Below, piece after piece: positions 5,644-8,401 of a DNA stretch of 8,401 bases; the first letter of the stretch is position 1; the number at the start of each line of letters is the position of its first letter. The position numbers and the translations under genes are program-made. The notes below the pieces were generated by a model. The model was not told the DNA's origin, did no database searches, and saw nothing but the letters and a program-made list of their open reading frames with translations. Location: contig CAAEAB010000021.1 of NCBI GenBank assembly GCA_900753685.1, positions 1-8,401 of the forward strand, read 5' to 3'. Source of the stretch: Lachnospiraceae bacterium. Lineage in GTDB: Bacteria; Bacillota; Clostridia; Lachnospirales; Lachnospiraceae.

Positions 5644-6643
5644 ATTTTATTTCATCTTCATTTATACTCTGATTCCTTCGGGATTCTTCAGATTTCCAGT
5701 TACCGCTCCATTCCACACCGGTATCCACATAATAGATGTAATGAAAATCCTTATGCTCTTTCAAATACTCCTTTGTAAATTCAATAAACTGGTTCATCGC
5801 ATGGGTTCTCGGACGGTTTTTCAAACAAAATATACCGATATCCCAATTAAATCCTTCTTTAATTTTAACTGCTTTAATGTTCGGAAGCTGACTTTTTTCT
5901 ACCAGCGGCCGCGGCAATATGGAAACACCCAAATTGAAATCCACCATTTTTAACGGAAAATCCCATTGACTGCTCTTTACCGTCACATTCGGCGTAAATC
6001 CAGCCTGCATACAAAGCTGCATAATATCATCATAAAGAAGATATTGTTCATTCATCAGGATAAAATTCTCATCCTTGATATCCCGGATGCTCAGTGTGTC
6101 CACCGCCGCATAAGCCTTGCTTTTATTCACCACTGCAACGCCCTCATCATGGGTCAGCGGAATGACCACCACATCCCGGGCAATCGGTACATTTTCCGAA
6201 AGCATACCGATTCCTAAATCCAGCCGCTCTTCCCTCAAGGCGGCATTAATATCCTTCGTGCCCTCGCCGGACACAGAGATGTGTATTCCCGGATACTTCT
6301 TTTGAAATTCACAAATTAATTCAAAATAGCATAAAAATCCAAGAATATTTGGAATACCTATTTTGATTTCCCCCTGATTTGACAACCGGACATCATCAAT
6401 GACTTTATAAATGTCATAAAACTGCTGAATAATAAATACAGATTTCTGAAGCAGCGCCTGTCCGGTATCCGTCAGCTCAAAGCTTTTATTCGTCCTTTCG
6501 ATCAGCACCGTATTCAGCTCCGTTTCCAAAATTCGGATACTTTTGCTCAATGCCGGCTGTGAAAGATGAAGATGCTCCGAGGCCTTACGGAAATTCTTTG
6601 TCTTAGCCAATTCCACAAAATATTCTAATTGTCGAATATCCAC
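5642..6643 (-). CDS. LysR-type transcriptional regulator
   Basis: A 333-residue DNA-binding regulator. Residues 2-62 form the LysR winged helix-turn-helix (DIRQLEYFVELAKTKNFRKA, then HLSQPALSKSIRILE and LFER-like LIERTNKSFELTDTG), followed by a linker helix. The effector-binding, periplasmic-binding-protein-like domain covers about 92-300, starting at GEIKIGIPNILG. The effector is not readable. The last 30 or so residues (VDTGVEWSGNWKSEES and a polar tail) go beyond the usual ~300-residue length. The start is GTG at 6641-6643, with AAAGGGG 7 bases upstream. It begins 57 bases after the glf stop and shares its strand, so it could be co-transcribed with glf; a TATAAT at 6663-6668 lacks a good -35. 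Its terminator is at 5598-5643. Targets may be the surface-glycan genes or the dyad-rich region next to the epimerase promoter, but this is not shown. Confidence 0.95.
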   Translation of the reverse strand: MDIRQLEYFVELAKTKNFRKASEHLHLSQPALSKSIRILETELNTVLIERTNKSFELTDTGQALLQKSVFIIQQFYDIYKVIDDVRLSNQGEIKIGIPNILGFLCYFELICEFQKKYPGIHISVSGEGTKDINAALREERLDLGIGMLSENVPIARDVVVIPLTHDEGVAVVNKSKAYAAVDTLSIRDIKDENFILMNEQYLLYDDIMQLCMQAGFTPNVTVKSSQWDFPLKMVDFNLGVSILPRPLVEKSQLPNIKAVKIKEGFNWDIGIFCLKNRPRTHAMNQFIEFTKEYLKEHKDFHYIYYVDTGVEWSGNWKSEESRRNQSINEDEIK

Positions 6644-6650
6644 GGCTTCA

Positions 6651-6657
6651 CCCCTTT
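6651..6657 (-). promoter_or_regulatory. Ribosome binding site supporting the GTG start of the LysR-type gene
   Basis: AAAGGGG on the minus strand, 7 bases before the GTG at 6641-6643. The frame then begins with the canonical LysR opening (DIRQLEYFVELA), which confirms the non-ATG start. Confidence 0.75.
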
Positions 6658-6680
6658 ATCAAATTATATAACCCTTACTT

Positions 6681-6703
6681 TAATCCGCTTCCCACACGGA
6701 TTA
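6681..6703. repeat. Hairpin overlapping the glf stop codon
   Basis: On the minus strand TAATCCG (6697-6703) pairs perfectly with CGGATTA (6681-6687) around a 9-base loop. The TAA at its start is the glf stop codon. No T run follows, so it is not a classical terminator; it could be a pause or processing site, or attenuate read-through into the LysR-type gene. Confidence 0.45.
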
Positions 6704-7798
6704 CAATTCCTTTGAAACCAAATCGAGAGCCGCCTCAATGACCTTATCCATATCGTAATACTGATAATTGCCAAGACGTCCGCCGAAGATCACCCTCTCT
6801 TCTTTCTCCGCTAACTTTTTATATTCCCCGAACAGAGCGTTATTCTCATCGTTATTTACCGGATAGTAAGGCTCCATCCCCACCTTCCATTCCGAAGAAT
6901 ATTCTCTGGAAATAACTGTCTTTTCCTGCTGACCAAACTCAAAATGCTTATGTTCGATAATACGCGTATATGGCACTTCCCTTGCCGTGTAATTTACGAC
7001 GGCATTTCCCTGATAATTATCACAGTCGAGAATTTCTGTTTCAAAGCGCACAGAACGGTATTCCAACGCGCCCAATTTATAGCCATAAAATTCATCGATC
7101 ATACCGGTAAACAATGTCTTTTCTGCGATATCCGGATTTTCTTTAATAAATTCGAAATAATCTGTATTGGTCTTTACCTCTATCCCTTCCAGCATTTTTT
7201 CAATGATTTTTGTATAACCGCCCATAGGAATTCCCTGGAAACGGTCGTTAAAGTAATTATTATCATAAGTAAAACGCAGAGGCAGCCGTTTGATGATAAA
7301 AGCAGGAAGCGCCGTACAATCGCGCCCCCACTGCTTCTCCGTATAGCCTTTGACAAGCTTCTCATAGACGTCGCGGCCTGCCAGTGATAAGGCCTGCTCT
7401 TCCAGATTCTTCGGCTCTTTAATGTCCAGCTCTTCAATCTGCTTTGCAATAATATCCTTTGCCTCCTGAGGCGTGCGGATATTCCACATCTTACTGAATG
7501 TATTCATATTAAAGGGCAGATTATACAACTCATCCTTATAAACAGCCACCGGAGAATTAATGTAATTATTAAACTCCGCGAACTGGTTGATGTATTCCCA
7601 GGTTGCCTTATTTGATGTATGGAAAATATGAGCGCCATATTTATGCACATTGATACCTTCAATTTCCTCACAATAAACGTTGCCGCCAATATGCTGCCGC
7701 TTATCGATCACCAGACAGCTTTTTCCTCGTTTTTTTGCCTCATAAGCAAATACAGCGCCAAACAACCCTGCCCCTACAACCAAATAATCGTATTTCAC
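6701..7798 (-). CDS. glf: UDP-galactopyranose mutase
   Basis: A 365-residue flavoenzyme that converts UDP-galactopyranose to UDP-galactofuranose, the donor for galactofuranose in surface polysaccharides; cytoplasmic. The FAD-binding Rossmann motif VVGAGLFGAVFA covers 7-18, with IDKR at 31-34 and GGNVY at 38-42. Next come HKYGAHIFHTS (52-62), KQWGRD with Trp157 (155-160), Arg171 in KRLPLRFTYD, and Arg279 in YTRIIEHKHF; the two arginines correspond to the diphosphate-binding pair of the family. The C-terminal FAD motif is FGGRLGNYQYYDMD (338-351). Length is normal and all expected residues are present. The start is GTG at 7796-7798, with GGAGG 7 bases upstream. It lies 27 bases after a glycosyltransferase gene, supporting a polysaccharide (capsule, exopolysaccharide or wall glycan) cluster that extends beyond the right edge. 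Confidence 0.98.
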   Translation of the reverse strand: MKYDYLVVGAGLFGAVFAYEAKKRGKSCLVIDKRQHIGGNVYCEEIEGINVHKYGAHIFHTSNKATWEYINQFAEFNNYINSPVAVYKDELYNLPFNMNTFSKMWNIRTPQEAKDIIAKQIEELDIKEPKNLEEQALSLAGRDVYEKLVKGYTEKQWGRDCTALPAFIIKRLPLRFTYDNNYFNDRFQGIPMGGYTKIIEKMLEGIEVKTNTDYFEFIKENPDIAEKTLFTGMIDEFYGYKLGALEYRSVRFETEILDCDNYQGNAVVNYTAREVPYTRIIEHKHFEFGQQEKTVISREYSSEWKVGMEPYYPVNNDENNALFGEYKKLAEKEERVIFGGRLGNYQYYDMDKVIEAALDLVSKEL

Positions 7799-7805
7799 GT
7801 CCCTA

Positions 7806-7810
7806 CCTCC
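7806..7810 (-). promoter_or_regulatory. Ribosome binding site supporting the GTG start of glf
   Basis: GGAGG on the minus strand, 7 bases before the GTG at 7796-7798, in the 27-base gap after the glycosyltransferase stop codon. The protein then starts with KYDYLVVGAG, the usual opening of the family. Confidence 0.85.
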
Positions 7811-7825
7811 ATTTCAGTAAAATCT

Positions 7826-8401
7826 CTATCCAAAAACTTTGCAAAAAGCCTGAAGCGCCTTGATTTTCATCCGTCCGCCCGTCATATGATAGTCATCCAT
7901 AATTTTTATCACTTCTTTTATTAATTGTCTGGCATTGGACGGACGGTCCACAATGAGATCCGAGCCGATAAAATGGATAAACCAGGCTGTGTAAGGCCGA
8001 CTCCATTTTTTCAGAAAACCTTTCTTATACCAGAACTCTGTAATAATACGCATATTATAAACATGCTGTTTTAGCTTCCGCTCATTCACGCCGCCGTATT
8101 TATCCATCAGTGATCCCTGGCGAAAGCACTGGTAATAATGAAGCTTATCGCTAATAAATCGAATACGCTTCGCCATAGGCATGACCTGAAAGATAAATAC
8201 CAGATCTTCGCCGAAGGGTATTTCCTCCGGAAATCTCAGATGATTTTTTATCAAAAAATTTCTTGAAAAGGCCCGGTTCCAGACAAAGGGATTTCCTCCC
8301 GGCTCATTAAAAAGAGCGTCCGGTTCAAACTCCGGATAATAAACATTTTTGGTGGTCAATCCCCAGACAATCCAATCCTCCGGTTCCGGTATCTCAGGAA
8401 A
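7826..8401 (-). CDS. Family 2 glycosyltransferase, C-terminal part (cut by window edge)
   Basis: About 191 residues of the C-terminal part are visible; the frame stays open to the right edge, so the N-terminal nucleotide-sugar-binding half lies outside. The visible part carries the acceptor-side features of GT-A fold family 2 enzymes. These are NPFVWNRAFSRNFLIKNHLRF, then PFGEDLVFIFQ, whose Glu-Asp pair corresponds to the catalytic-base motif, and a KLHYYQCFRQGSLM segment typical of capsule and wall-glycan transferases. The tail (about the last 80 residues) is basic with aromatic patches and has no clear membrane segment. A TTG at 8357-8359 could be mistaken for a start, but the same frame continues upstream with plausible residues, so the gene is partial, not short. 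It is followed 27 bases later by glf, suggesting that it helps build a galactofuranose-containing polysaccharide. Donor and acceptor cannot be told. Confidence 0.88.
   Translation of the reverse strand, partial: FPEIPEPEDWIVWGLTTKNVYYPEFEPDALFNEPGGNPFVWNRAFSRNFLIKNHLRFPEEIPFGEDLVFIFQVMPMAKRIRFISDKLHYYQCFRQGSLMDKYGGVNERKLKQHVYNMRIITEFWYKKGFLKKWSRPYTAWFIHFIGSDLIVDRPSNARQLIKEVIKIMDDYHMTGGRMKIKALQAFCKVFG

Noticed and set aside
6663..6668. A perfect TATAAT on the minus strand just before the LysR-type gene.
   Set aside because: The hexamer 17 bases upstream (GAAGCG) is unlike a -35 and there is no extended -10, so it is noted but not called as a promoter.
8357..8359. TTG as the start codon of a complete 177-residue glycosyltransferase-like protein.
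   Set aside because: The frame stays open to the window edge with plausible residues, no ribosome binding site precedes the TTG, and the protein would lack the whole nucleotide-sugar-binding half.

Overview
The window looks like chromosomal DNA from an anaerobic, gut-type Firmicute, most likely a Lachnospiraceae/Clostridiales relative. The clues are strong GGAGG-type ribosome binding sites, A+T-rich promoters, a small Cys-rich DUF1540 protein, an L,D-transpeptidase with a long extracytoplasmic stalk, and a Gram-positive type pyrimidine-nucleoside phosphorylase. This placement is inferred from protein style, not from a marker gene. All recognised genes are on the minus strand except one small plus-strand gene.

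Layout, left to right. 1-2517: a minus-strand operon, read from right to left, of a GDSL/SGNH hydrolase, a pyrimidine-nucleoside phosphorylase (pdp) and a DUF2804 protein cut by the left edge; gaps are only 14 and 23 bases. Its likely promoter is interleaved with the terminator of the next gene. 2568-4000: a single membrane-anchored L,D-transpeptidase (YkuD family) with its own terminator. 4001-4361: a divergent intergenic stretch, then a 53-residue Cys-rich DUF1540 protein on the plus strand with promoter, RBS and terminator. 4368-5276: a LacX-like aldose 1-epimerase family protein with its own promoter.

5277-5641 is a 365-base gap with no convincing protein gene but much structure: the epimerase promoter, several small inverted repeats (one with the T-N11-A form of a LysR-type operator), a plus-strand promoter-like element, a strong hairpin and a bidirectional terminator. 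Together these suggest a short plus-strand non-coding RNA of about 170 nt, which is the most interesting candidate here.

5642-8401: a minus-strand cluster of a family 2 glycosyltransferase (cut by the right edge), UDP-galactopyranose mutase (glf) and a LysR-type regulator. The first two fit a cell-surface polysaccharide locus that uses galactofuranose; the regulator lies immediately downstream, and both glf and the regulator start with GTG.

Overall the genes are ordinary housekeeping, cell-envelope and surface-glycan functions. No mobile element, CRISPR array, tRNA or rRNA was seen. The unexplained parts are the 5.3-5.64 kb intergenic region, the DUF1540 gene and the DUF2804 gene.
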